DNA of 64,000 bases from Bacteroidales bacterium (lineage in GTDB: Bacteria; Bacteroidota; Bacteroidia; Bacteroidales; P3), in contig WRCN01000001.1 of assembly GCA_009783885.1 (NCBI GenBank), positions 1 through 64,000 on the forward strand. Direction: 5' to 3'. Position numbers and translations under genes: made by a program. The first letter of the stretch is position 1. Every line of letters starts with the position of its first letter. Positions 44,178-51,621 of this stretch are shown one piece after another. The notes beneath the pieces were generated by a model, which was given only the letters and a program-made list of their open reading frames with translations, was not told the origin of the DNA and did no database searches.

Positions 44178-44450
44178 CTAATCGTCTATTTTGTATTGAA
44201 CCGGTTTCGGATTTTTAAATAAATCCAACTGGTTTTCGGCAATTTCTTCGTTGATTTTCGAAAAACGATCTTTCAAATATTCCCTAAGAACCGATTTCAT
44301 CAGCCTGCCGGGTGTTGTCCCGTCTTTTTTGCAAACCTTAGCCAATACCTTGTTTTCAGCATTCGAAAGCGTGATATTGTACTTCACATTACGCGGTTTC
44401 TTTTTCTTTTTGACAACTTTTTTTTTCGATTTGACTTTCAACAATTCCAT
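44178..44450 (-). CDS. Small Lys-rich protein, possible DNA/RNA-binding
   Basis: A 90-residue protein: MELLKVKSKKKVVKKKKKPR (highly basic) then ITLSNAENKVLAKVCKKDGTTPGRLMKSVLREYLKDRF, which resembles a ribbon-helix-helix fold, and an acidic tail. The ATG at 44450 is chosen because the promoter box covers the start of a longer reading (44477). Upstream of rplM on the same strand. Function unknown. Confidence 0.7.
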   Translation of the reverse strand: MELLKVKSKKKVVKKKKKPRNVKYNITLSNAENKVLAKVCKKDGTTPGRLMKSVLREYLKDRFSKINEEIAENQLDLFKNPKPVQYKIDD

Positions 44451-44474
44451 GTTTGAATATTGAGAATTTTTTGG

Positions 44475-44482
44475 CAAAGTTA
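44475..44482 (-). promoter_or_regulatory. -7 box (TAACTTTG) of the Lys-rich protein gene
   Basis: TAACTTTG on the minus strand, 24 bases before the ATG at 44450; overlaps and so excludes the 44477 start. Confidence 0.7.
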
Positions 44483-44513
44483 CGAATAATTTTTGAATTT
44501 AGGACTTTTTTTG

Positions 44514-44521
44514 TAACTTTG
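44514..44521 (+). promoter_or_regulatory. -7 box (TAACTTTG) of holA
   Basis: TAACTTTG about 130 bases before holA; the leader then contains a copy of the dispersed repeat. Confidence 0.6.
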
Positions 44522-44553
44522 CAAAAAAATATGAATAATCTCGAAAAAAATAA

Positions 44554-44626
44554 CAAACAGACTCCTCACTTCGTGATATGTCGTCATTCCGAGCGAGCGA
44601 AGTGAGAGAGGAATCTGTTGGCTATA
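44554..44626. repeat. Dispersed intergenic repeat, copy 2
   Basis: ACAGACTCCTCACTTCG ... CGAAGTGAGAGAGGAATCTGT: ends pair as an inverted repeat, with GTCATTCCGAGCGAGC in the centre. Transcribed in the holA leader. Confidence 0.75.
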
Positions 44627-44650
44627 AACAATCTTTAAATCAAAATACCA

Positions 44651-45649
44651 ATGACGTTCGAACAAATCATACAAAACCTTCAAAACAAGATTTATCACCC
44701 GATTTACTTGTTACACGGCGAAGAATCCTATTTTATTGACGAAATTTCGGATTACATTGAAGCGAATGTTTTGGATGAAATGGAACGCGAGTTTAATCTT
44801 ACCGTCCTCTATGGTCGTGATTGTACGGTAGATGCAATTGTAAGTGCTGCTAAGCGTTATCCGATGATGGCGAATTATCAAGTTATTATCGTCAAAGAAG
44901 CGCAAGATGTGCCAAAACTTGAAGAACTTGCCGAATATGTTGAAAAAACAGTACCTACAACGATTTTAGTGTTGGCACATAAAACGAAAAAAGTAGATTC
45001 TCGTAAAGTGTTTTTTAAACGTGCAGATAAATTTGGAGTAACATTTGAGGCTAAAAAACTCTATGATAATCAAGTCCCTGCGTGGATTAAGGAATTCGTG
45101 GCCCAAAAAGGTTATACGATTGACCAAAAGTCGTGTAGTTTATTGGTCGAATATTTAGGGGGAGAATTGACTAAAATCGCCAATGAGTTGGAAAAATTGA
45201 TGCTGAATATTCCGTCGAAATCGGAAATAACGCCGGATATTATTGAAAAATACATAGGGATCAGTAAGGATTACAATGTTTTTGAACTGAACAAAGCGTT
45301 GGCTGCAAAAAATGTTTTGAAAGCGAACCAAATCATCACGCATTTTGCGCTCAATCCGAAAGAAAATCCCATTCAAAAGGTGATTCCGATTGTGTTTAGT
45401 TTCTTTCTGAAATTGTTGTTGTATCAAACCAATGTCAAAAAAGTGAACCAGGCGGATTTGAAAGTTATTGTCGGCACGCCGTTTTTGACTGAATACGAAA
45501 ATGCCGCACGTCTTTTCTCCGTTCAAAAAACGGCAATGATTATTAGTTATCTTCGCGAATATGATGTGAAGTCGAAGGGTGTTGATAACACCGGTTCCGT
45601 TGACAGCGGCGATTTATTGAAAGAGTTGGTGTTTAAAATTTTGCATTAA
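44651..45649 (+). CDS. holA: DNA polymerase III subunit delta
   Basis: A 332-residue clamp-loader subunit that opens the beta sliding clamp. YLLHGEESYFIDEISDYIE at the N-terminus is the typical start, ANYQVIIVKEAQDV and the VPAWIKEFVAQKGY region follow, and LVEYLGGELTKIANELEKL is a conserved helix pair. Length fits. Confidence 0.92.
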   Translation: MTFEQIIQNLQNKIYHPIYLLHGEESYFIDEISDYIEANVLDEMEREFNLTVLYGRDCTVDAIVSAAKRYPMMANYQVIIVKEAQDVPKLEELAEYVEKTVPTTILVLAHKTKKVDSRKVFFKRADKFGVTFEAKKLYDNQVPAWIKEFVAQKGYTIDQKSCSLLVEYLGGELTKIANELEKLMLNIPSKSEITPDIIEKYIGISKDYNVFELNKALAAKNVLKANQIITHFALNPKENPIQKVIPIVFSFFLKLLLYQTNVKKVNQADLKVIVGTPFLTEYENAARLFSVQKTAMIISYLREYDVKSKGVDNTGSVDSGDLLKELVFKILH

Positions 45650-45655
45650 AAAAGA

Positions 45656-45726
45656 TTCAAGATTAGAATAGCCGACAGATGTCGAGCGGAGCATACAAAG
45701 TATGCGAAGTCGAGGAATCCGCTTGC
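45656..45726. repeat. Dispersed intergenic repeat, copy 3
   Basis: Near-exact reverse complement of copy 1 (35926-35998): GATTAGAATAGCCGACAGAT, GCATACAAAGTATGCGAAGT, CGAGGAATCCGCTTGC. Lies just upstream of the tandem palindromes. Confidence 0.85.
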
Positions 45727-45729
45727 TTT

Positions 45730-45765
45730 TGTAGAATTTTTCCACACTTTTGTAGAAATTCCACA
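45730..45765 (+). promoter_or_regulatory. Two tandem palindromes, candidate activator (UAS) sites
   Basis: TGTAGAATTTTTCCACA (45730-45746) and TGTAGAAATTCCACA (45751-45765). Each is an imperfect inverted repeat of TGTrGAA and TTCyACA; centres are 20 bases apart, about two helical turns. They lie roughly 100-130 bases before the sigma-54-like element. Confidence 0.6.
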
Positions 45766-45843
45766 ATATTTTTGATTTATTTGCGAATTCAAAAATAATT
45801 CAATAAATTGATTTGCAATTAAATAAGTCTATTTTGCGAATTT

Positions 45844-45859
45844 TGGCACAGTACTTGTA
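45844..45859 (+). promoter_or_regulatory. Sigma-54-like promoter
   Basis: TGGCAC, 5 bases, TTGTA: matches the consensus TGGCAC-N5-TTGCA except for one base of the -12 GC (GT here). It is 52 bases before the ATG at 45911. No TAnnTTTG box was seen in this stretch. Confidence 0.6.
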
Positions 45860-45910
45860 ATTTATAAACTCAAAACAAATTAAATTATAAACTTAAAAAC
45901 TCAAAACATT

Positions 45911-46219
45911 ATGAAAAAGATTCTCACTATTATCGCAGTTCTATTCACAATTTCTTTAACTATTCATGCCGCTTGTCCGGGTGCTGCTAAAGAACATCAA
46001 TGTAGTAAATCGGAATTTGTTGTTATTGAATTCGCAGATTTGGATGAAGTTGTGCAAGTTGCCATTACCGACGAATGTGAAAAAAACGGACACAAAGTTG
46101 ATCGTGTTGCTCGTCACAAAGAAAAAGGCTGTTTGACAGTTGTCGCAGTTTGTGAAGAAGGTAATGAAATAGTTTACCTCTTTGATGCAGATGGTAAACG
46201 TAAAGAAAATAAAGAGTAA
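45911..46219 (+). CDS. Small secreted protein of unknown family
   Basis: A 102-residue protein with a signal peptide (MKKILTIIAVLFTISLTIHA). The mature part of about 80 residues holds four Cys (CPGAAKEHQC, DECEKNG, KGCLTVVAVC), which could form two disulphides, and ends in a charged tail. I do not recognise a family. It is preceded by a sigma-54-like promoter and followed by a terminator and an NtrC-type regulator gene, suggesting conditional expression. Confidence 0.75.
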   Translation: MKKILTIIAVLFTISLTIHAACPGAAKEHQCSKSEFVVIEFADLDEVVQVAITDECEKNGHKVDRVARHKEKGCLTVVAVCEEGNEIVYLFDADGKRKENKE

Positions 46220-46247
46220 TTTTGGGTTTATTGCTCTTTATGTCGAA

Positions 46248-46286
46248 CGGAAGGGATTGATTTTTTTCAATCCCTTTCGTTTTTTA
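46248..46286 (+). terminator. Terminator between the small secreted gene and the regulator gene
   Basis: Stem CGGAAGGGATTGA / TCAATCCCTTTCG (one wobble), loop of T, followed by GTTTTTTAA. Confidence 0.85.
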
Positions 46287-46297
46287 ATAAAAATGTG

Positions 46298-46305
46298 TAT
46301 CTTTG
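46298..46305 (+). promoter_or_regulatory. -7 box (TATCTTTG) of the NtrC-type regulator
   Basis: TATCTTTG 20 bases before the ATG at 46326; the regulator is thus expressed from a housekeeping promoter. Confidence 0.75.
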
Positions 46306-46325
46306 CAGTTGAAAACTGTTTGTTG

Positions 46326-47699
46326 ATGAAGAAAATTCTAATTGTTGAAGACGATATTTCGTTTGGTTTGATGCTCGAAACGTGGTTCAAAAAAAACGGC
46401 TACGATGCACAAACGGCTTCATCTGTAGATCGTGCAAAAAAAATGTTGAAGGAAACTTCTGTTGACCTTTTGCTTACTGATTTGCGATTGCCGGATGGAA
46501 GCGGAATTGAGCTTTTGCAATGGAAAAATGATAATGATTTGAGTTGTCCGTGCATTCTGATGACTAGTTATGCTGAGATTCAAATTGCTGTTGAGGCCAT
46601 TAAATTAGGTGCATTCGATTTTTTGGAAAAACCTATCAATCCAACGCTTTTGAAACAAAAAATAACGGCTGCCTTATCATCTCAAACACTTTCGGCATCT
46701 AAAAAAGACGCTGGAGCGGATTTGCAATCCGTGCCAACACCACACTCGGCACGGACTACAAGTCCGCTCCAGCAAAATTCATCACTCAACAAAAGCAAAA
46801 ATCCCATGATGAAAAAAATCTACGAGCACATTCAATTAGTTGCTCCAACGGATATTTCTGTGATGATTTTGGGTGAAAGTGGTGTTGGAAAAGAATATGT
46901 TGCGAGGTTAATTCACGATAGTAGCCGTCGAAAAGAAGCGCCATTTGTTGCAGTGGACTGCGGTTCGATGTCGAAAGAGTTGACAGGAAGCGAATTATTT
47001 GGCCACATAAAAGGCTCGTTCACATCTGCAATTGCAGACAAGACAGGTATTTTGGAGTATGCACAAAACGGTACTATATTTTTAGACGAAGTCGGAAATT
47101 TACCACACGATGTGCAAGTGCAGTTGTTGCGCGTCGTTCAGGAACGCAAAATTCGTCCGATTGGAGCAGTTAACGAAATTGAGGTCAATGTTCGTATCAT
47201 TTGTGCAACTAATGAAAACTTAGAAAAAACCATTGCCGATGGACGTTTTCGAGAGGATTTATTTCATCGGTTGAACGAATTTTCGATAACTATTCCGCCT
47301 TTGCGCGAACGTCGTGAAGATATCGCCGATTTTGTAACTTATTTTTTACAGATTGCTAATGGCGAACTTCAAAAACATGTTGAAGGATTTTCGCCGGAAG
47401 CGATGTCTGTATTGGAAAACTATTCATTTCCGGGAAATTTGCGTGAAATGCGGAATATTATTCGACAAGCCTGTTTGTTTTGCGCTGAAAAATTCATTCA
47501 AAAAGAACATTTGCAGCTTTCTGAAAAAAATGCCTTTGCTCAAAAACCTGCAATTTTGTTCAATACAGAAGATGAAAAACAAAAAATCATCGCTGCTATC
47601 GAACGCTCGGCAGGCAACAAAACCTTAGCCGCAAAAATACTGAACATTGATCGCAAAACGCTTTACAATAAGATTCATCAGTACGGGTTAGAATTGTGA
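46326..47699 (+). CDS. Sigma-54-dependent NtrC-type response regulator
   Basis: A 457-residue activator. Receiver domain (1-120) with acidic pocket EDD (8-10), phosphoacceptor Asp52 and Lys102; a linker (about 121-160) whose residues 129-150 (AGADLQSVPTPHSARTTSPL) are encoded by an inverted repeat; AAA+ domain (about 160-395) with Walker A GESGVGKE (183-190), Walker B IFLDEVG (251-257) and a sigma-54 contact loop GSFTSA (230-235) instead of GAFTGA; C-terminal Fis-type helix-turn-helix (about 420-457). No sensor kinase gene is adjacent. A likely target is the small secreted gene upstream. Confidence 0.93.
   Translation: MKKILIVEDDISFGLMLETWFKKNGYDAQTASSVDRAKKMLKETSVDLLLTDLRLPDGSGIELLQWKNDNDLSCPCILMTSYAEIQIAVEAIKLGAFDFLEKPINPTLLKQKITAALSSQTLSASKKDAGADLQSVPTPHSARTTSPLQQNSSLNKSKNPMMKKIYEHIQLVAPTDISVMILGESGVGKEYVARLIHDSSRRKEAPFVAVDCGSMSKELTGSELFGHIKGSFTSAIADKTGILEYAQNGTIFLDEVGNLPHDVQVQLLRVVQERKIRPIGAVNEIEVNVRIICATNENLEKTIADGRFREDLFHRLNEFSITIPPLRERREDIADFVTYFLQIANGELQKHVEGFSPEAMSVLENYSFPGNLREMRNIIRQACLFCAEKFIQKEHLQLSEKNAFAQKPAILFNTEDEKQKIIAAIERSAGNKTLAAKILNIDRKTLYNKIHQYGLEL
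46710..46773. repeat. Inverted repeat in frame inside the regulator gene
   Basis: 26-base arms 46710-46735 and 46748-46773 pair with three mismatches (first 11 bases GCTGGAGCGGA are exact). It encodes the interdomain linker without breaking the frame. Confidence 0.9.
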
Positions 47700-47724
47700 T
47701 TTTTTTTGTTTCATTTTTTTTTCG

Positions 47725-47732
47725 TATCTTTG
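47725..47732 (+). promoter_or_regulatory. -7 box (TATCTTTG) of parC
   Basis: TATCTTTG 16 bases before the ATG at 47749. Confidence 0.75.
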
Positions 47733-47748
47733 CATAAATTTTTTTGAA

Positions 47749-50400
47749 ATGGCGAAAAAAGCAGATAGCAAGAAAAAACAAAATCAAGAGTTTTTTGAAA
47801 ACAAGCAAGAGCTAGGAAATCGGATTGATACACCAAGGAAAGAGGAGATATCTCGCATAATTAGTTTGTCAAATATGTATCAGTCGTGGTTTTTAGACTA
47901 CGCATCATACGTGATTTTAGAGCGTGCCGTTCCCGAAATTCAAGACGGATTGAAGCCTGTTCAACGCCGTATTTTGCATTCGATGAAAGAATTGGATGAC
48001 GGACGCTACAATAAAGTCGCCAACATCATCGGCAACACGATGAAATATCACCCTCACGGTGATGCCTCTATTGGCGACGCTTTGGTGCAACTCGGACAAA
48101 AAGATTATTTAATAGATTGTCAAGGAAACTGGGGAAATATTTTGACAGGCGACAGCGCAGCAGCACCGCGTTATATCGAAGCGCGATTGTCGAAATTCGC
48201 AGCAGACGTGGTTTTCAATCCAAAAACTACGCAATGGAAATCATCATACGACGGACGAAATAAAGAGCCGATTACACTTCCAGTAAAATTTCCTTTGCTA
48301 CTGGCACAGGGTGTTGAGGGTATTGCTGTGGGTTTGGCGTCGAAAATTTTACCACATAATTTCAACGAATTGATAGATGCTTCTATCAAAGTTTTAAAAA
48401 ACCAGAAATTTGAACTTTATCCAGATTTTCAAACAGGGGGTTTGATTGATGTTGAGAATTACAACGACGGTTTGCGAGGTGGAAAAATCAGAGTGCGCGC
48501 AAAGATCTCGCAAGAGGATAAAAAAACGTTGAAAATTACGGAAATTCCTTTTGCAACAACGACTTCTTCGCTGATAGACTCAATTTTAAAAGCTCGAGAA
48601 AAAGGTAAAATCAAAATTCGAAAAATTGATGATAACACATCTGAAAATGTCGAAATCCTAATCCATTTGGAAGCAGGTGTATCGCCAGATACTACGATTG
48701 ATGCGCTTTACGCATTTACCGATTGCGAAGTTTCAATTTCACCAAATGCCTGTGTGATTGATGATGAAAAGCCTGTTTTCATTGGCGTTACAGACATACT
48801 GAAACGTTCCACCGAAAACACAATGGCGCTTTTGAAAAGCGAACTCGAAATTCGATTGAACGAACTGAACGATGATTGGCACTATACATCGCTTGAAAAA
48901 ATCTTTTTCGAAAAACGCATTTATCGCGAATTGGAAAACGATGTAAAAACTTGGGAACACTTGTTGAGTGATATCGAAGAAGCGTTCAAACCTTATAAAA
49001 AGAAACTCAAACGTGACATTACACGTGACGATATTCTGAAACTCACCGAAAAACCGGTGCGGAAAATTTCCAAATTTGATGTCAAAAAAGCCGATGAACA
49101 CATTAAAAATTTAGAGTTGGAAATGGAGGAAGTGAAAAATCACTTAAAACATTTGGTGGATTACACGATTAATTATTTCCAACAGATCAAAAAAAAATAC
49201 GGCAAAAATTGGGAACGAAAAACCGAAATTCGGAATTTTGAAACCATTGAGCGTACGGTAGTTGCTGCTGCAAACGTGAAACTCTATGTGAATCGTGAGG
49301 AAGGTTTTGTTGGGACATCGTTGAAAAAAGATGAATTTGTTTGTGATTGTTCGGATTTGGACGACATCATTGTATTCCGCGAAGATGGCTCGTTTATGGT
49401 AGCAAAAGTTGCCGAAAAAGTATTTTTCGGACAAGGTATTATTCATGTGGATGTGTTTCGGAAAAACGACGATCGTACGGTTTACAATATGGTTTACCAA
49501 GACGGGAAATATGGGTTTGCTTACGCGAAACGCTTTAACATCGGAGGAGTTACGCGCGAAAAAATGTATGATTTAACCAAAGGTTCGAAAGATAGCAAAG
49601 TGCTGTATTTTACGGCTAATCCGAATGGCGAGGCTGAAAAAATCCGTGTGTTTTTGAAAAATAAACCGGGTTTGCGGCGTTTGGTGTTCGACTACGATTT
49701 CACAGAATTGGCGGTGAAAGGACGTTCATCGATAGGTAATATTTTATCGCGAAATTTGGTCAAAAAAATCGTTTTGGAAAACGAAGGACATTCCACATTA
49801 GCCGCACGAAAACTCTGGTTTGACGAGAGTATCAGACGATTGAACGCTGACGAACGCGGACAATATTTAGGCGAATTTAAAGCCCAAGACAAAATTTTGG
49901 AATTGACGCAGGGCGGCTATTATCGTTTGGTGAGCTTCGATTTGAGTACGCATTTCGACGAAGATTTAATTCACATCGAAAAATTTAATCCGAAAAAACC
50001 GATTACGGCAGTGTATTTCGACGGCGAAATTCAGCGGTTTTACCTCAAGCGTTTTATAGTTGAGGAAACCGACAAAAAAACGTTGTTTATTGACGAACAC
50101 CCCGAGTCGTATTTGCTTACGATTAGTGCGGATTGGCGGCCGATGCTCGAATTGGAATTCGACAAAAAATCCAACAAACGCGACATCGAAGATGAAGTTG
50201 TAGATTGCACCGAATTTATCGGCGAAAAAAGCCATAAAGCCAAAGGCAAACGCTTGTCTAATTACGCCATAAAATCTGTGAATTGGTTGGAGTCTCAGCC
50301 ATACGAGGACGAAACTTTTGATGAGGAAAATGATTTGCAATTGGATTCAGAATTGGGTATTGAGCATGATGGGAAGATGGTGCAGGGGGAATTGTTTTAG
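47749..50400 (+). CDS. parC: DNA topoisomerase IV subunit A (ParC/GyrA family)
   Basis: An 883-residue type IIA topoisomerase subunit that cuts and rejoins DNA to decatenate chromosomes. SWFLDYASYVILERAVPEIQDGLKPVQRRIL and MKYHPHGDASIGDALVQLGQ (in pieces) form the winged-helix region; the catalytic Tyr is in AAPRYIEARLS (about residue 143). The C-terminal half contains the coiled coil and a divergent beta-propeller. Bacteroidota ParC is of this length. The partner parE is not adjacent. Confidence 0.92.
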   Translation: MAKKADSKKKQNQEFFENKQELGNRIDTPRKEEISRIISLSNMYQSWFLDYASYVILERAVPEIQDGLKPVQRRILHSMKELDDGRYNKVANIIGNTMKYHPHGDASIGDALVQLGQKDYLIDCQGNWGNILTGDSAAAPRYIEARLSKFAADVVFNPKTTQWKSSYDGRNKEPITLPVKFPLLLAQGVEGIAVGLASKILPHNFNELIDASIKVLKNQKFELYPDFQTGGLIDVENYNDGLRGGKIRVRAKISQEDKKTLKITEIPFATTTSSLIDSILKAREKGKIKIRKIDDNTSENVEILIHLEAGVSPDTTIDALYAFTDCEVSISPNACVIDDEKPVFIGVTDILKRSTENTMALLKSELEIRLNELNDDWHYTSLEKIFFEKRIYRELENDVKTWEHLLSDIEEAFKPYKKKLKRDITRDDILKLTEKPVRKISKFDVKKADEHIKNLELEMEEVKNHLKHLVDYTINYFQQIKKKYGKNWERKTEIRNFETIERTVVAAANVKLYVNREEGFVGTSLKKDEFVCDCSDLDDIIVFREDGSFMVAKVAEKVFFGQGIIHVDVFRKNDDRTVYNMVYQDGKYGFAYAKRFNIGGVTREKMYDLTKGSKDSKVLYFTANPNGEAEKIRVFLKNKPGLRRLVFDYDFTELAVKGRSSIGNILSRNLVKKIVLENEGHSTLAARKLWFDESIRRLNADERGQYLGEFKAQDKILELTQGGYYRLVSFDLSTHFDEDLIHIEKFNPKKPITAVYFDGEIQRFYLKRFIVEETDKKTLFIDEHPESYLLTISADWRPMLELEFDKKSNKRDIEDEVVDCTEFIGEKSHKAKGKRLSNYAIKSVNWLESQPYEDETFDEENDLQLDSELGIEHDGKMVQGELF

Positions 50401-50443
50401 AAGAGTTAACCGCTCGCGCAAAAGTCTACGTCCGTGCATTTCC

Positions 50444-50500
50444 ATAGCAAGCAGATTCCTCGACTTCGCGTACTCCGTACGCTTCGCTCGGAATGACGGC
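50444..50500. repeat. Dispersed intergenic repeat, copy 4
   Basis: GCAAGCAGATTCCTCGACTT then CGCGTACTCCGTACGCTTCG and CTCGGAATGACG. Same family as 35926-35998 with a different internal palindrome. Confidence 0.8.
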
Positions 50501-50517
50501 GTTTTTATCACGAGGGA

Positions 50518-50566
50518 GAGTAGGGAGAATTTGTGGCAAAGCCACAAATTCTCCCTACTCTTTTTC
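50518..50566 (+). terminator. Perfect 20-bp hairpin followed by a T-run
   Basis: Arms 50518-50537 and 50541-50560 (GAGTAGGGAGAATTTGTGGC and complement), loop AAA, then TTTTTCCCCC. Good intrinsic terminator for parC, though unusually long. Confidence 0.75.
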
Positions 50567-50585
50567 CCCCTTGACCTTGTGCGTT

Positions 50586-50631
50586 GTCATGTCGAGCGAA
50601 GCGGAGCGGAGTCGAGACATCCGCTTGCTAT
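50586..50631. repeat. Dispersed intergenic repeat, copy 5 (diverged)
   Basis: GTCATGTCGAGCGAAGCGGA then GCGGAGTCGAGACATCCGCT. Related arrangement to copies 3 and 4. Confidence 0.6.
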
Positions 50632-50764
50632 TACAGCCCAAACCATCCTGCCGATTTTTCAAAAAATTCATGAAATCAGCGGACAAAAAGTGATGCTTGA
50701 CTTTGTATTGCGAAGCGAAAGAGCAATCGAAGTCAATATCGCCATCATTGGGTTTAATATATAA
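50630..50764 (+). pseudogene. Possible ORF6N-domain remnant
   Basis: Reading ILPIFQKIHEISGQKVMLDF matches the opening of ORF6N-type (KilA-N related) domains, where IRGQKVMLD is conserved; the rest (VLRSERAIEVNIAIIGFNI) does not continue the domain before the stop. The opposite strand is also open. Very short and uncertain. Confidence 0.3.
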
Positions 50765-50796
50765 ATTTTCCATTTTCCATTCTCAATTAAATTTCG

Positions 50797-50804
50797 TACC
50801 TTTG
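50797..50804 (+). promoter_or_regulatory. -7 box (TACCTTTG) of the sirtuin gene
   Basis: TACCTTTG 9 bases before the ATG at 50814. Confidence 0.75.
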
Positions 50805-50813
50805 TGAAAAAAA

Positions 50814-51497
50814 ATGAAAAAATTAGTTGTTTTCACAGGAGCAGGAATCAGTGCCGAGTCTGGTATCGCTACATTTCGGGCGAGTGATGGACTTTGGGCG
50901 AACTATCGCATCGAGGATGTTTGCACACCGGAAGCATTGCAAAATAACCGTGAACAAGTAATCGATTTTTACAACATGCGCCGTAAAGAAGTGTTGACGA
51001 AACAACCGAATGCGGCACATTTAGGGTTGAAAGAATTGGAAAAACAATTCGATGTACAAATTATCACACAAAATGTTGATGATTTGCACGAACGCGCAAA
51101 AAGTAAAAACGTGTTGCACCTTCACGGCGAAATTCTCAAACTGTGCAGTTCTCGCGATGTTTCACAAACAATTGAATTTGATGGTTGGGAGCAAAATTTA
51201 GATGCCCGACATTCGGACGGTTCTTTGCTTCGCCCGTTTATCGTGTTGTTCGGCGAACAAGTGCCGATGCTTGAACGTGCGATAGACCTCACTGCTGAAG
51301 CCGATATTTTTGTAGTGATTGGAACATCGTTGCAAGTGTATCCCGCGGCATCGCTGTTGCATTACACGCGCCCGAATGTGCCGGTATATGTGATTGATCC
51401 GAATGTTCCTGCGATTTCGTTGCCACGAAATCCGTTGCATATTATTCAAAAATCTGCTACGGAAGGAATTGAGGAATTAATTAGGTTATTGTCGTAG
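50814..51497 (+). CDS. cobB: NAD-dependent protein deacylase (class III sirtuin)
   Basis: A 227-residue Sir2 enzyme that removes acyl groups from lysines using NAD. TGAGISAESGIATFR binds NAD; TQNVDDLHERA and LHLHGE hold the catalytic His; Tyr53 and Arg56 (FYNMRR) form the class III acyl-pocket pair, pointing to desuccinylase or similar specificity. The four zinc Cys of most sirtuins are missing: only one Cys lies in the region where they would be, a feature of some Bacteroidota members as far as I recall. Confidence 0.92.
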   Translation: MKKLVVFTGAGISAESGIATFRASDGLWANYRIEDVCTPEALQNNREQVIDFYNMRRKEVLTKQPNAAHLGLKELEKQFDVQIITQNVDDLHERAKSKNVLHLHGEILKLCSSRDVSQTIEFDGWEQNLDARHSDGSLLRPFIVLFGEQVPMLERAIDLTAEADIFVVIGTSLQVYPAASLLHYTRPNVPVYVIDPNVPAISLPRNPLHIIQKSATEGIEELIRLLS

Positions 51498-51543
51498 GGG
51501 CGAGGCATGCTTCGACTACGCTCAGCAACCAGCCAGCCCCTAC
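51494..51543. repeat. Inverted repeat GTAGGGGC/GCCCCTAC over the sirtuin stop
   Basis: Arms 51494-51501 and 51536-51543 enclose a TTCGACTACGC-type stretch. Overlaps the cobB stop codon. Confidence 0.65.
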
Positions 51544-51552
51544 CCTACAATC

Positions 51553-51596
51553 ATAAAAAAAACGGCGAAAGTAGTTGAAACCTTCGCCATTTTTTT
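51553..51596. terminator. Bidirectional terminator between cobB and the leftward barrel gene
   Basis: GGCGAA (51564-51569) pairs with TTCGCC (51583-51588); A-run before and T-run after allow use on both strands. Confidence 0.8.
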
Positions 51597-51621
51597 GAAA
51601 TAGATTAAGATTTACTATATT

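Larger units (their letters stand above)
50401..50813. other. Repeat-rich intergenic region
   Basis: About 410 bases with no complete gene. It holds dispersed repeat copy 4 (50444-50500), a 20-bp perfect hairpin (50518-50560), a diverged copy 5 (50586-50631), a possible ORF6N remnant (50630-50764) and the sirtuin promoter. Confidence 0.7.

Noticed and set aside
50318..50764. Plus-strand ORF of 148 codons over the end of parC
   Set aside because: Most of it is parC out of frame and repeat DNA; only the last 45 codons gave a possible ORF6N match, listed separately.
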